Shown: in pieces, positions 23,009 to 32,473 of the stretch
How the letters are laid out: each line of letters begins with the position of its first letter
How positions within the stretch are numbered: position 1 is the first letter of the stretch
Source: Ancylomarina sp. 16SWW S1-10-2
GTDB taxonomy: Bacteria > Bacteroidota > Bacteroidia > Bacteroidales > Marinifilaceae
NCBI RefSeq assembly: GCF_009669305.1
Contig: NZ_SADB01000006.1
Location: 173,313-237,312, forward strand
DNA length: 64,000 nucleotides
Direction of reading: 5' to 3'
Translations under genes and position numbers: made by a program
The notes under the pieces: generated by a model
Seen by the model: the letters and a program-made list of their open reading frames with translations, nothing else
Told to the model about the DNA's origin: nothing
Databases searched by the model: none

Positions 23009-23797
23009 CTATATGGTTTCAGCAGATAACTTATTCACTTCTTGTTCTTTATTCAGATGCCAGTAAGTATATATTAAAAGACCACTTGAGATTGGACTAA
23101 TAATAACACCTAAAACTGTTGATAACAATAGTCTTGTATCAATAACATTAAAAATACGATCTTCTCCTAATAGCAAAGAAGGTATGTAAGTTGATAATAC
23201 AGAAATACCTATAACAAATAAGAAAAGTAGAAAAACCATCATCCTGTTAGTTTCAAACAGAGCTTTACTCTTATCAAAATAGCTAGTTTCTTCTGGTTGA
23301 AGAATACTAACATTTATTGACAAACCATAGTTTAAAACTATGTACAAAATTGAGATAACTGCCATGACTATAAAGACAGCTTTCAACAAAACATTTATAT
23401 TTAAGTTTATTGCAACAATAAATAGTACCACAGGTATAATAATTAGCATTATTAACTTTACCATATTACCTAAATAATTCCAAAATAAAGACTTAGACTC
23501 TTCAAACACCTTAGATGTTGATGTATCACGAGAATTTATTTTATCATCGATAAGCAAAAATAATGAAATAGAAACTCGTGAACCATAATAAACCAAACCA
23601 AATATAAAGAACAGAATACTTAATAAAATAAGTACAATTTGATAAGTCGTATCATCCTGATTAGTTGTATAATATTGAAATGCTTCATAAAAAAAACTGA
23701 GTGCGCCACTAATCACCGAAAGTGATATGAATAGGTTATAGTTCTTCTTAAACAATTCTATTGATTTTTCTAAAAATTTAATAATTGTTGTCAACAT
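23009..23797 (-). CDS. Polytopic membrane protein of unknown function
   Basis: A 262-residue protein with about six hydrophobic helices: near residues 22-42, 54-76, 105-130, 135-160, 185-208 and 218-245. The layout resembles glycerophosphodiesterase-type membrane-domain proteins (six helices with a long interhelical segment KVFEESKSLFWNYLGNMVK), but I cannot name the family with confidence. No catalytic motif is visible. It has its own terminator at 22911..22950 and appears monocistronic. Confidence 0.8.
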   Translation of the reverse strand: MLTTIIKFLEKSIELFKKNYNLFISLSVISGALSFFYEAFQYYTTNQDDTTYQIVLILLSILFFIFGLVYYGSRVSISLFLLIDDKINSRDTSTSKVFEESKSLFWNYLGNMVKLIMLIIIPVVLFIVAINLNINVLLKAVFIVMAVISILYIVLNYGLSINVSILQPEETSYFDKSKALFETNRMMVFLLFLFVIGISVLSTYIPSLLLGEDRIFNVIDTRLLLSTVLGVIISPISSGLLIYTYWHLNKEQEVNKLSAETI

Positions 23798-24063
23798 ATT
23801 TCTATTAGATTATTTTTTGTTTTTGATAGCAAATCAACTTTTACATGGAGTTTATATTCTATGTGAATTGTAAAAAGCGACACTAAATTATACAATATAA
23901 ATAGATATTCATACTATTTACTTATCAATAATATGATAATAAAAAATCCTCATAGGTACGACTTATAAGAATTTCAATATATGCAGTATATTTAACTAGT
24001 ATGCCCATTTATTAATTTCTGAATTCAAATAAACGTCACATTCTGTTATACCAGAAGAATAAG

Positions 24064-24801
24064 CTAATCCACATTTTTATTCTCTCGAGATAAATAATAT
24101 TGATACACTTTGGTAAAAGCATGCTCATACCTTGCCTCACAATCAGTAATACTTTTCTCAAACTTCAAGCTTTTAGGAACACCTAGCCAGAAAATACCTT
24201 TGCCTTTAGCCATACGTTCCAATCGACGAATCGCTACTGGTGACAATTGATTATAAATGGGTTCCAAAATTTCACACTGTTCAATCTTACCATTCCTAAT
24301 ATCCCAATCAATAGCTTCTTGACCTTTTAATATTCTATCCGAGAAATAGATTTCATTAAGTAAAGGGAAAGCAAAGGCAAAAACGCTCTTTGCACCCTCG
24401 TTCCCGAACCAAACAACTTCACGATTTCTAACAATAAAGGCTCGAATAAAAAAATTGTCGAATTTAGAAAGTTGTCCTGCTACAATTGCAGCTACTCCAA
24501 CAGCATTTATTTCTTGACCTAACTTTTTTCTTTCAACATCGAACCACAAATAAAAATCCCTTACCTGACTAATTGTTTTATATTTTAAATACCCTTTTTC
24601 AACAGTGAGATTAAATTGATTCGCCAACTTCCAGTTCTCAGTATTTCTTCTTCTATCTTTTTTCAACCAACAACCATCTTCTAAAAAATCATGATGTGTC
24701 TCATTTTGATATTTTTTTAAATTTTTCCATTCTTGGGAAAATACAGGCTCTGTATTCAAAAAAAGAAATAAGCTTGCTACCAAGAAGAATGCTATCCTCA
24801 T
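24064..24801 (-). CDS. Secreted conserved Bacteroidota protein of unknown function
   Basis: The ATG at 24801 gives MRIAFFLVASLFLFLNTEPV and a cleavage region FSQEW, a Sec signal peptide; the precursor has 245 residues. The frame is open to 24948, but the added residues disrupt the signal. Recognisable blocks are HDFLEDGCWLKKDRRRNTENW, YKTISQVRDFYLWFDVERK, VAAIVAGQLSKFDNFFIRAF and EQCEILEPIYNQLSP. I recall homologs in Flavobacteriia and related groups, sometimes labelled 'insecticidal toxin complex protein', a label with no visible basis here. No active site can be named. Confidence 0.75.
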   Translation of the reverse strand: MRIAFFLVASLFLFLNTEPVFSQEWKNLKKYQNETHHDFLEDGCWLKKDRRRNTENWKLANQFNLTVEKGYLKYKTISQVRDFYLWFDVERKKLGQEINAVGVAAIVAGQLSKFDNFFIRAFIVRNREVVWFGNEGAKSVFAFAFPLLNEIYFSDRILKGQEAIDWDIRNGKIEQCEILEPIYNQLSPVAIRRLERMAKGKGIFWLGVPKSLKFEKSITDCEARYEHAFTKVYQYYLSRENKNVD

Positions 24802-24963
24802 AATTAATGTGATTTTCGTTTTGTTTACTTTATGATTTAGACTGCTAGCTAAATTCAATATATATAATGGGAATATATCCCCAAAAGAGGGAAATCGTGT
24901 TTGAGAGCTGAAGACTATTTGCATCCAAACCTGTACTCTATTTGTCATTAAGTCTTAATGAAT

Positions 24964-25977
24964 CTAAACCAGGGCTCCCATTTGTTGTTTCAAATACGCG
25001 TCATACTTCACCATTGTAGGCGTAATAAATTCGTGTACAATGGTATGTGGTTGAACAAAATCGACAATTTCCTTTACCCGCTCTGTTTGGAAAGGAAGAT
25101 GCTGATCAATTTTTAAGACGTGATTTTTTGCTGAATTATATTTTTCGGTGTGATTCAAATTTTCCCAATCGGCAGGTAAGCCTTTTCGCATTTGCTTTAA
25201 TTGATACTCACCAGACAAACTCAAATTTAAGTGTATAGACTGAATTCGTTTCCTGATATCAGAAGAAAGTTGATTCAGCTTTTCTAATACAAAATCCACA
25301 GCCTCATCTTCGCAACGGAGTTTCGGATTGGTATTCATCAAATGTCCTGTATCTAATACAAAATTCCATTTGTCGAAGTTTAAAAAACCTGCAAAATCAT
25401 CAGTCAATGCCGAATCTAAAAAATTTAAACCTGGCCACCATAGGTTTTCAATACCTATTACACATGGTGGTTCTCCATCAGAAAACTCATGAGCCGTTCT
25501 ATTTAAAAGTTCCGAAAAACTCTGCAGAACCTCCGTATCAGTATAAGTAAATTTACGTGTAAAGACGTGTTCCAATTCAACATGAGCCGCATGCATTACC
25601 GCCTGTTTCGGATTATAAACTGCTGCAAGTTCCCACACCATTTTCTGCGTGGCAATCATCTCTAGTTGATTAGAACCGCCACAACAAGACTGAATATGAT
25701 CGGCAGGCATAGGCGGAAAATAGGCTTTCAATCCCTTCTCTCCTTTTCGCCATACGTCAAGCCAAGTTATCCAGAAAGGTAAATGAATACTCTTTACGAG
25801 CTCTTTGGGAATTTCATCGGATGCAGGTTCATAGCCTATCAACAATTCAAGTCCATCAGCATCTGACTGTTCTATATATTTCTTTAAACCTTTCCAAGCA
25901 CCTTCTACACGTTCCAAATCTGAAGCGTAAACCGAAAAATCCACCAAATTATCATACCTCATATTCCTTTCTTTCAT
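24964..25977 (-). CDS. TIM-barrel protein, sugar phosphate isomerase/epimerase-like (AP endonuclease 2 fold)
   Basis: A 337-residue protein of the xylose isomerase-like TIM barrel superfamily. Likely metal ligands are in MHAAHVELEHVF, IGIENLWWPG (Glu), DTGHLMNT (Asp/His) and SIHLNLS, the expected order for the barrel. A start 15 bases further in (MRYDNLVDFS) is equally possible and has AAGGA just upstream. Substrate cannot be predicted. It is divergent from cvfB across a 227-base spacer and close to the secreted gene downstream. Confidence 0.8.
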   Translation of the reverse strand: MKERNMRYDNLVDFSVYASDLERVEGAWKGLKKYIEQSDADGLELLIGYEPASDEIPKELVKSIHLPFWITWLDVWRKGEKGLKAYFPPMPADHIQSCCGGSNQLEMIATQKMVWELAAVYNPKQAVMHAAHVELEHVFTRKFTYTDTEVLQSFSELLNRTAHEFSDGEPPCVIGIENLWWPGLNFLDSALTDDFAGFLNFDKWNFVLDTGHLMNTNPKLRCEDEAVDFVLEKLNQLSSDIRKRIQSIHLNLSLSGEYQLKQMRKGLPADWENLNHTEKYNSAKNHVLKIDQHLPFQTERVKEIVDFVQPHTIVHEFITPTMVKYDAYLKQQMGALV

Positions 25978-26204
25978 CGGCTCAAAAATAGGATATATTT
26001 TAAGAGCAAATCCTTATCAAGTTCAAAAACTTATATCAATTTCATATCTATAAACTCTCTAAAGCTTATAGCTGATACTAAATAAAAATTAGACAAAAAA
26101 TTCTCATAAAAGATGCGTACTTTTGTAATCTAATTCCTATTTGTAAATAGGATTAAAATAAAGATAAGAAATACTAAGCCTAGTCGCTTTAAAAACTAGC
26201 TTAG

Positions 26205-27086
26205 ATGCACCAAATACTAAAACAAAAAAACGTGAGTTTAATTGGAAAATATGCCGAACTAAAAGTTGCCAAATTGGTTGACTTTGGCGTTTACCTACTA
26301 GGTGAAGACGAGAGTGAAATTTTATTACCAATAAGATATGTACCAGAAGATACTCAGATAGATGACACCATCAAGGTTTTTATCTACCGCGATTCGGAAG
26401 ATAGAGTGATTGCTACTACTGAGAAACCTTATGCTGTTGTTGGCGAATTTGCTTGGCTAAGAGCTAAGGAAGTAACCAAAGTTGGAGCATTCCTAGATTG
26501 GGGTTTGATGAAAGATTTGCTTTGCCCATTCCGTGAGCAAAAAATGGACATGGAAGAAGGTCGTAGTTATTTAGTTTACGTTTATGTAGATGAAAAAACA
26601 GGACGTATTGCTGCTACTGCTAAGCTTGAACAAATTCTTAGAGATTTAGATGGCGAATTTACCGAAGGGCAAGAAGTTAGCATCATGATCGGTCATCATT
26701 CTGATTTGGGTTACACTGCTATTATCGATAATAAAGGCATCGGCATACTTTATAATAACGAGATTTTTGGCGCAATTCGCGAAGGTGATGTTTATAAAGC
26801 TTGGGTTAAAAAAGTTCGTGAAGACGGAAAAATTGACCTTAGCCTTCAACAACAAGGCTACCACCTTGAAGTACCAAGAGTAGGTGAAGAGCTCTTCGAA
26901 ATCCTTAAAAAAGAGAATGGTTTTCTTCCTTTAAACGATAAAAGTTCCCCAGAAGAAATTTACGAGAACTTACAAATGAGTAAGAAAAACTTTAAGAAAG
27001 TTATTGGCTTACTATACAAGCAGCGAATAATCACCATCGAAAAAGATGGTATACACCTTGTGACAGAACAAAAAGAACAGAAATAA
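26205..27086 (+). CDS. cvfB: S1-like RNA-binding protein of the CvfB/YitL family
   Basis: A 293-residue protein with three S1/OB-type domains and a C-terminal winged helix. The first domain has GKYAELKVAKLVDFGVYL, the second KVGAFLDWGLMKDLLCPF with EGRSYLVYVYVDEKTGRI, and the third GYTAIIDNKGIGILYNNEIF. The wHTH is SPEEIYENLQMSKKNFKKVI. CvfB binds RNA and affects virulence factor expression in Staphylococcus; here its role is general RNA regulation by inference. Its leader has a -7 like TACTTTTG (26118-26125) and an 8-bp hairpin TCCTATTT/AAATAGGA just after. Confidence 0.9.
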   Translation: MHQILKQKNVSLIGKYAELKVAKLVDFGVYLLGEDESEILLPIRYVPEDTQIDDTIKVFIYRDSEDRVIATTEKPYAVVGEFAWLRAKEVTKVGAFLDWGLMKDLLCPFREQKMDMEEGRSYLVYVYVDEKTGRIAATAKLEQILRDLDGEFTEGQEVSIMIGHHSDLGYTAIIDNKGIGILYNNEIFGAIREGDVYKAWVKKVREDGKIDLSLQQQGYHLEVPRVGEELFEILKKENGFLPLNDKSSPEEIYENLQMSKKNFKKVIGLLYKQRIITIEKDGIHLVTEQKEQK

Positions 27087-27097
27087 AAAAATACGAA

Positions 27098-27143
27098 GAG
27101 AGACAATAACAAGATTCAAAATCTTTTATTGTCTCTTTTTTTT
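27098..27143 (+). terminator. Rho-independent terminator of cvfB
   Basis: GAGACAATAACAAGAT pairs with ATCTTTTATTGTCTC around a short loop, followed by eight T. It lies just after the cvfB stop. Confidence 0.9.
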
Positions 27144-27169
27144 ATACGATCAACTAACCTAACAAAATT

Positions 27170-28759
27170 ATGATTCTACGAAAATTAAAATCATTTCTAT
27201 TCATCGCTTTAGCTTTTGCCACAACCACTATGGCTCAAGATAAATCGGATTGGCAGAATGGCGTACCAGAAGGTTGTACCAGTATTACAGTTGGGAAAAA
27301 AGCAACTTTCGATGGTTCTGTTATCACATCACATACTGACGATAGTCACCGTACACGTGCTTGGATGTCGGTAGAACCAGCTAAATCTCACGATAAAAAT
27401 AGCACGTTCGAATTATTCGAACGTTCGGCATACGATAGTTTGCGCATGCCAACCTACCAGCATAAAAAAATTGGTGAAATCGATCAGGTTTCTAAAACCT
27501 ACCAATTTCTAAATACGGCTTATCCATGTATCAACGAAAAGCAATTAGCCATTGGTGAATCGACCTTTGGTGGTCACGAAGAATTATATTCTGAAGCCTG
27601 TTTAATCGATTGTCAAAGATTACAACAATTAATGCTAGAGCGTTGTTCGACTGCTCGTGGAGCAATTAACATGGCTGACGATTTATTGAAAAAATATGGC
27701 TGGAGAGACTTTGGGGAATGTTTGACAATTGCCGATAAACAAGAAGTGTGGCATTTTGAAGTTGTTGGTCCTGGTAAGGGAAAAGTTGGTGCCGTTTGGG
27801 TTGCTCAACGTGTTCCCGATGATCACCTTTCAATAAATGCTAATGCATCAACAATTAAGGAAATCGATTTGAAAAATAGCGATTACTTTATGGCTTCAGC
27901 AAATATTTTCGACGTAGCTGAGGAAAATGGATGGTATAATCCTAAAAAAGAAACTTTCCGTTGGAATTATGCTTATGCTCCTAAGAGTCGTCGTTCTATG
28001 GCATCTCGTCGTAGAGAATGGCGCGTGCTTTCTATGGCTGCTCCATCATTAGATCTTGACCCTACAGCTAAGGACTACCCTTTCTCAGTAAAACCTGATG
28101 CAAAAATCACAATGGATAAACTAGTAGAAATCTTTAAGGATTACTACGAAGGGACCCCATTTAACTTTGTGAAAAATATAAAGCAAGCAGATAAGGATGG
28201 CAAAGAAGCTATTTCTCCATTTGCAAACCCATTTATGCCTTACGGAATGAATAATCTTTTTGGTGTAAATGGTGGATGGGGTGAACTTGGCGAGCGAACT
28301 ATCGCACGTTGGTACACTATGTACGCAACCATTATTCAGTGTCGTAGCTGGTTACCCGATGATATTGGAGGAATTGTATGGTTAGCTCAAGATAATGTGG
28401 CTACATCAGTTTACATTCCCGTTTATGCAGGAACTACAGACCTAGCACCTTCGTATAAGGTAAAAGCTCGTCGTTTAGGCTATACTCGCACATCGGCTTG
28501 GTGGGCATTTAACCGTTTAAGTACACTTACTGCACAGCGCTGGGGCGATATGCGTCACGATGTAGATAAAGTATTTGTACCATTGCAAAAGCAATATTTC
28601 GAAGAGCAAGCTAAAATAGATGAAGACTATTTATCACTTAGTAAGCGTAAACGTCGTGCATTCCTAACCAATAGAAGTATAGAACTTGGAAACGAAGCAG
28701 TTGAAAAGGCTTGGGAAGTTGGTGATGGACTTTGGACAAACTATGACGAGAAGTTTTAA
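27170..28759 (+). CDS. C69-family dipeptidase, secreted
   Basis: A 529-residue N-terminal nucleophile hydrolase of the PepD/C69 family. The signal peptide is MILRKLKSFLFIALAFATTTMAQ, which would place the enzyme in the periplasm. The mature part has EGCTSITVGKKATFDGSVI, with the catalytic Cys about residue 36; in this family Cys becomes the N-terminal nucleophile after processing. Other family features are HTDDSHRTR and the ESTFGGHEEL segment. It hydrolyses dipeptides, supplying amino acids from peptides in the envelope. It is monocistronic, with terminators on both sides. Confidence 0.92.
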   Translation: MILRKLKSFLFIALAFATTTMAQDKSDWQNGVPEGCTSITVGKKATFDGSVITSHTDDSHRTRAWMSVEPAKSHDKNSTFELFERSAYDSLRMPTYQHKKIGEIDQVSKTYQFLNTAYPCINEKQLAIGESTFGGHEELYSEACLIDCQRLQQLMLERCSTARGAINMADDLLKKYGWRDFGECLTIADKQEVWHFEVVGPGKGKVGAVWVAQRVPDDHLSINANASTIKEIDLKNSDYFMASANIFDVAEENGWYNPKKETFRWNYAYAPKSRRSMASRRREWRVLSMAAPSLDLDPTAKDYPFSVKPDAKITMDKLVEIFKDYYEGTPFNFVKNIKQADKDGKEAISPFANPFMPYGMNNLFGVNGGWGELGERTIARWYTMYATIIQCRSWLPDDIGGIVWLAQDNVATSVYIPVYAGTTDLAPSYKVKARRLGYTRTSAWWAFNRLSTLTAQRWGDMRHDVDKVFVPLQKQYFEEQAKIDEDYLSLSKRKRRAFLTNRSIELGNEAVEKAWEVGDGLWTNYDEKF

Positions 28760-28782
28760 ACTTCTTCCCTTATGAAAATTTT

Positions 28783-28809
28783 AAAGCAGCTCTTGGGCTG
28801 CTTTTTTTA
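28783..28809 (+). terminator. Rho-independent terminator of the C69 dipeptidase gene
   Basis: AAAGCAGC and GCTGCTTT form an 8-bp stem with a 6-base loop, followed by a T run. It starts 23 bases after the stop codon. Confidence 0.93.
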
Positions 28810-28825
28810 TATGCTCTCCGCTCCT

Positions 28826-28864
28826 GCAGATTTACAATCTTCAGGTAACGAGCTTAGAATCTGC
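28826..28864. repeat. Short inverted repeat (GCAGATT/AATCTGC)
   Basis: GCAGATT and AATCTGC flank a 25-base spacer that itself includes ACAATCTTCAGG. It resembles the small dispersed 'GCAGATTTGCAATC' repeats common in Bacteroidota. The rest of the 337-base gap up to 29097 holds no gene; a -7-like TATCTTTG at 28976-28983 may serve the hydrolase. Confidence 0.4.
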
Positions 28865-29096
28865 GATCTTTTTTCTTACTCAGACTAGTTAATTCCTAAT
28901 AAGTGAAATATTTATGACTACTTTTAATTCTATTAACATAAATAACACAAATATTAAGTTTGTACAAAACATTAATATCTTTGAAGTCGTTTAGCCTAAA
29001 AGAACATCCTTTTACAGCAATCGATATTATTTTATCATTTAAGTCAATTATTTAAATGTATAAACAAAACATATTAATACTTATATATACACGTTT

Positions 29097-30008
29097 ATGA
29101 AATTACTTATCGTCACAATACTCTTTATTAGTTCATTCACAGCTAATGCTTTAAAACCTGAAAAAAAATATGTCACAACTCCTGAAAAATATGGTTTAGC
29201 TTATAAGGAATTATTTGCTACTACCAAGGATAATATTAATATAAAAGTATGGTTTATCCCAGCTCAAGATATATTACCAATTCCTGAGATCCTTAAACTC
29301 AGGAAGAATAATGAGAAAAGGGAGTATCGTACTGAGAATTTTAGACCTAAACCTACGTTAATATTATGCAATGGAGATTCTGGTAATATGAGTTATTCAT
29401 TAGATCTAGCTTTTAAATATGTAAAAAATGGATTTAATGTTGTCTTGTTTGATTGGAGAGGTTTTGGTGAAAGTGATTTTTTTCCAATAAATAATAATCG
29501 ATTGTTTTACAGTGAATTTCTTTGGGATTATGAAGCGGTAATAAATACTGTTTACTTAATGGATGAAGTGAAAAAAGACAGTATTGGTCTTTTCGGATTT
29601 TCAACTGGAGCATACCTTTCATTCGCAACAGCATACAAAAATAGCAAAATTAAATGTATTGTAGTTAGAGGGTTGATGACTTCTTTTAATGATGTCACGA
29701 AGCAGTTTTATGAAATGAAACATCCTGGATACGATCGATTTATTATCCCTAATAAATATCCTATTGAGCTTTGTCCAATAAATATAGCTTCTTCATTCAC
29801 TAAACCATCACTATTAATAGTTGGTAAAGACGATGACAGAACACCTGTCAAAATGAGCGAAAAAATAAATGAACTATTACCCTCAGAGAAAGATCTTTGG
29901 ATTGTAGAAGGAGCAGGACATGGTGGTGCGATGGCGCCTGAAGTCAGAAAGAGAGATGAGTTTGTAGAAAGAACGGTTAAATTCTATAAGCATCATCTAG
30001 GTAGTTAA
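29097..30008 (+). CDS. Secreted alpha/beta hydrolase
   Basis: A 303-residue alpha/beta-hydrolase fold protein. The signal peptide is MKLLIVTILFISSFTANA. The oxyanion region is ILCNGDSGNM, the strand after it is VVLFDWRGFGES, the nucleophile elbow is GFSTGAY (Ser about residue 163-165), the acid is in VGKDDDRTP and the His in GAGHGGAM. The catalytic triad appears complete. Substrate is unknown; similar proteins are annotated as acyl-CoA thioesterase or dienelactone hydrolase-like without proof. It stands alone in a region of long spacers. Confidence 0.88.
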   Translation: MKLLIVTILFISSFTANALKPEKKYVTTPEKYGLAYKELFATTKDNINIKVWFIPAQDILPIPEILKLRKNNEKREYRTENFRPKPTLILCNGDSGNMSYSLDLAFKYVKNGFNVVLFDWRGFGESDFFPINNNRLFYSEFLWDYEAVINTVYLMDEVKKDSIGLFGFSTGAYLSFATAYKNSKIKCIVVRGLMTSFNDVTKQFYEMKHPGYDRFIIPNKYPIELCPINIASSFTKPSLLIVGKDDDRTPVKMSEKINELLPSEKDLWIVEGAGHGGAMAPEVRKRDEFVERTVKFYKHHLGS

Positions 30009-30490
30009 ATTATAGAGAATACCTGTTAGCCGAAAAAGAATACAAATGGCAAAAATCATAATAAGTAAAGGCTATGTCACTATTAATGGTTGAATTTTGT
30101 ATTCTCAAGAAATTTTAGTCCTTAATAATATTATTTCTGGAGTTAATTTGTCTTTTAATTCACCTAACTCTCAACATCAGCAAACACAACTCACTCTCTA
30201 CTAATGATTTGCAAACCACAGAGTAAGAACTAGGGATTTATAATCCCTTCCTAAATAAATATAGAATTACGTATGAAACGATTAGAAATCGGCACACGAA
30301 CACTTTCGTGATCAATAATCCCAAATAACATATCTGATATAGTTATACAGATCCCAAAACACATTATTTAGAATCCATCTAAATAAAAGACTTAAAACTC
30401 TTTTAATTCCTATTTATTATAATTATATCCGTAGTAATGAATAACTTATTGAAGTTATTCCGTTAAATTAATATGAATTTAAAAAAGAAT
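30009..30490. other. Long spacer with several small hairpins
   Basis: No gene is visible in 482 bases. The stretch contains three short perfect stems: AGGGATT/AATCCCT (30232-30248), CACGA/TCGTG near 30296, and AATAACTT-ATTG-AAGTTATT (30440-30459). The last lies 31 bases before the ATG at 30491 and could occlude the ribosome site of the outer membrane protein gene. Functions are not established. Confidence 0.5.
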
Positions 30491-31237
30491 ATGAAAAAAA
30501 TATATACCCTAGTCTTAATAATACTTGCCTTAAATTTAGGTATCAAGGCTCAAACCATTGTAACCGATAGACCAGATCAAACTGAATCATCAGTAACTGT
30601 TCCTCTTAAAAGTCTGCAAATTGAATCGGGAATTTTAGTTGGAAATGAAGGTAATGGAGATATCAAACAGCTTTTAATTCCATCTACTCTTTTGAGATAT
30701 GGATTAAGTAAAAATATTGAACTTCGATTTGTTCAGCAATTCGAAAATCTAAAAAATGAGTTAACATCTGAAGATAACTTTGGAATTAGCGATTTAGAAA
30801 TTGGTGCTAAAATTCAGCTTTTCCAAAAGGAAGATGTCAACACAGAAATTGCTTTTCTAACTCATGTTATTCTACCAACAGGATCAAATAACTTAAGTGG
30901 TGATAAATTTGGAACCATCAATAAACTTGCAATCTCTCATGTGATTAATGACAATTTAGGTTTAGGCTATAATGTAGGATACGATAATATGGGAGAAGGC
31001 GAAGGTGACTTAACTTACTCAACGGCTCTAGGTATAGGCTTAGGTGGGAAATTTGGAACTTACGTTGAACTTTATGGCGAATATGCCGAATTCTCAAGTT
31101 GGGGAACAAACTTCGATTCAGGTTTAACTTACCTCGTTAAAGACAACTTACAATTAGATGCTTCATTCGGTTTAGGTTTAAACCATGACATGTACTACTT
31201 CTCATTAGGCTTCAGTTGGAATATTAGTAATATCTAA
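30491..31237 (+). CDS. MetA-like outer-membrane beta-barrel protein
   Basis: A 248-residue secreted protein of the 'MetA-pathway of phenol degradation' family (PF13557-like). The signal peptide is MKKIYTLVLIILALNLGIKA followed by Q. The mature protein opens with TIVTDRPDQTESSVTVPLKS, the conserved start of this family, and consists of alternating strands such as KLAISHVINDNLGLGYNVGY and ends FSLGFSWNISN, a typical barrel C-terminus. It is probably a passive outer-membrane channel; the substrate is unknown and the family name should not be taken as function. An ATG 18 bases upstream gives a longer alternative (MNLKKN). Confidence 0.85.
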   Translation: MKKIYTLVLIILALNLGIKAQTIVTDRPDQTESSVTVPLKSLQIESGILVGNEGNGDIKQLLIPSTLLRYGLSKNIELRFVQQFENLKNELTSEDNFGISDLEIGAKIQLFQKEDVNTEIAFLTHVILPTGSNNLSGDKFGTINKLAISHVINDNLGLGYNVGYDNMGEGEGDLTYSTALGIGLGGKFGTYVELYGEYAEFSSWGTNFDSGLTYLVKDNLQLDASFGLGLNHDMYYFSLGFSWNISNI

Positions 31238-31270
31238 ATTTCAATTTTAAAACCTCATCAATAATACATC

Positions 31271-31313
31271 GCTCTTATTTATGCTATCACATTAGTTTAA
31301 ATAAGAGCTTTTT
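31271..31313 (+). terminator. Rho-independent terminator of the MetA-like gene
   Basis: GCTCTTATTTA and TAAATAAGAGC form an 11-bp perfect stem with a 16-base loop, followed by TTTTT. Confidence 0.85.
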
Positions 31314-31410
31314 CTATTCTTGTGAAAAATTTTCTCTCTCTCACTCTTGTTTGCAGAATAAAAGTTAATTTTAGCTTTTCTTAAAAGCTAATCAGTAAAA
31401 ACCAAATAAG

Positions 31411-32439
31411 ATGAATAAGCGAGGATTTGCTAGTGATAATTTTTCAGGCGTTCTACCTGAGGTAATGGAAACCATTCAAAAAGTTAATCAAGGTCATTCA
31501 ATGGCTTATGGAGGAGATCAATATACGGCCTCTGCCATCGATAAATTCAAACAATTATTTGGTGAGAATATCGATGTATATTTTGTCTTTAATGGCACTG
31601 GTGCTAATGTGGTTAGCTTATCAACGATAACAGAGTCTTGGAATTCGATAATTTGTCCTTCAACTGCCCACATACACGTAGATGAATGTGGAGCTCCAGA
31701 TAAATTCACAGGTTGTAAAGTCATTCCCATTGAAGTTGCTGATGGTAAATTAACACCTGAATTAATTACTAATGAACTTCACGGATTCGGTTTTGAGCAT
31801 CACTCACAACCAAAGGTTATTTCAATTACACAGTGTACCGAATTGGGAACAGTTTACACGCCAGAGGAGATTAAAGCGATTTGTGATTTAGCTCACAAAC
31901 ACGATATGTACGTGCATATGGATGGTGCTAGACTAGCGAATGCCGTTGCAAGCTTAGATGTTGATGTTAGAGAAATCACAAATAAAGCAGGTGTTGATGT
32001 ATTGAGTTTTGGTGGAACAAAAAATGGAATGATGTTGGGTGAAGCTGTTATTTTCTTTAATCCTGAGCTTTCTAAAAATGCAAAATATGTTCGCAAACAA
32101 AGCATGCAACTTTGTTCAAAAATGAAATATATTGCTTGTCAGTTCGAAGCTTTATTAACGGATGATCTTTGGTTAAAAACAGCTCGCCATGCCAATAAAA
32201 TGGCTAAAATGCTAGAAAATAAAGTTAAGAATATCCCAGCTGTAAAAATCACTCAAAAAGTTCAAACCAATGGAATTTGGGCTATCATTCCTAAGGATAA
32301 AATTGAACAACTTCAAAATGAATACTTCTTTTGGGTTTGGGACGAACATACTGGAGAAGTAAGATGGTTATGCTCTTTCGACACTACTGAAGACGATATT
32401 AAAGGCTTTGTTTCCTTATTGAAAGAACAATTAGACTAA
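31411..32439 (+). CDS. ltaE: Low-specificity L-threonine aldolase
   Basis: A 342-residue pyridoxal-phosphate enzyme of the beta-eliminating lyase/threonine aldolase family. It cleaves threonine to glycine and acetaldehyde. The PLP Lys is in LSFGGTKNGMM near residue 204; the Asp that binds the pyridine ring is in VHMDGARLANA; the N-terminal FASDNFSGVLPEVMET and the HIHVDECGAP loop are typical. Length is right. It is upstream of murB with 34 bases between, so the two may be cotranscribed. Confidence 0.93.
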   Translation: MNKRGFASDNFSGVLPEVMETIQKVNQGHSMAYGGDQYTASAIDKFKQLFGENIDVYFVFNGTGANVVSLSTITESWNSIICPSTAHIHVDECGAPDKFTGCKVIPIEVADGKLTPELITNELHGFGFEHHSQPKVISITQCTELGTVYTPEEIKAICDLAHKHDMYVHMDGARLANAVASLDVDVREITNKAGVDVLSFGGTKNGMMLGEAVIFFNPELSKNAKYVRKQSMQLCSKMKYIACQFEALLTDDLWLKTARHANKMAKMLENKVKNIPAVKITQKVQTNGIWAIIPKDKIEQLQNEYFFWVWDEHTGEVRWLCSFDTTEDDIKGFVSLLKEQLD

Positions 32440-32473
32440 TCACATTTATAAATTGCAAATCACAAATTGAGAA

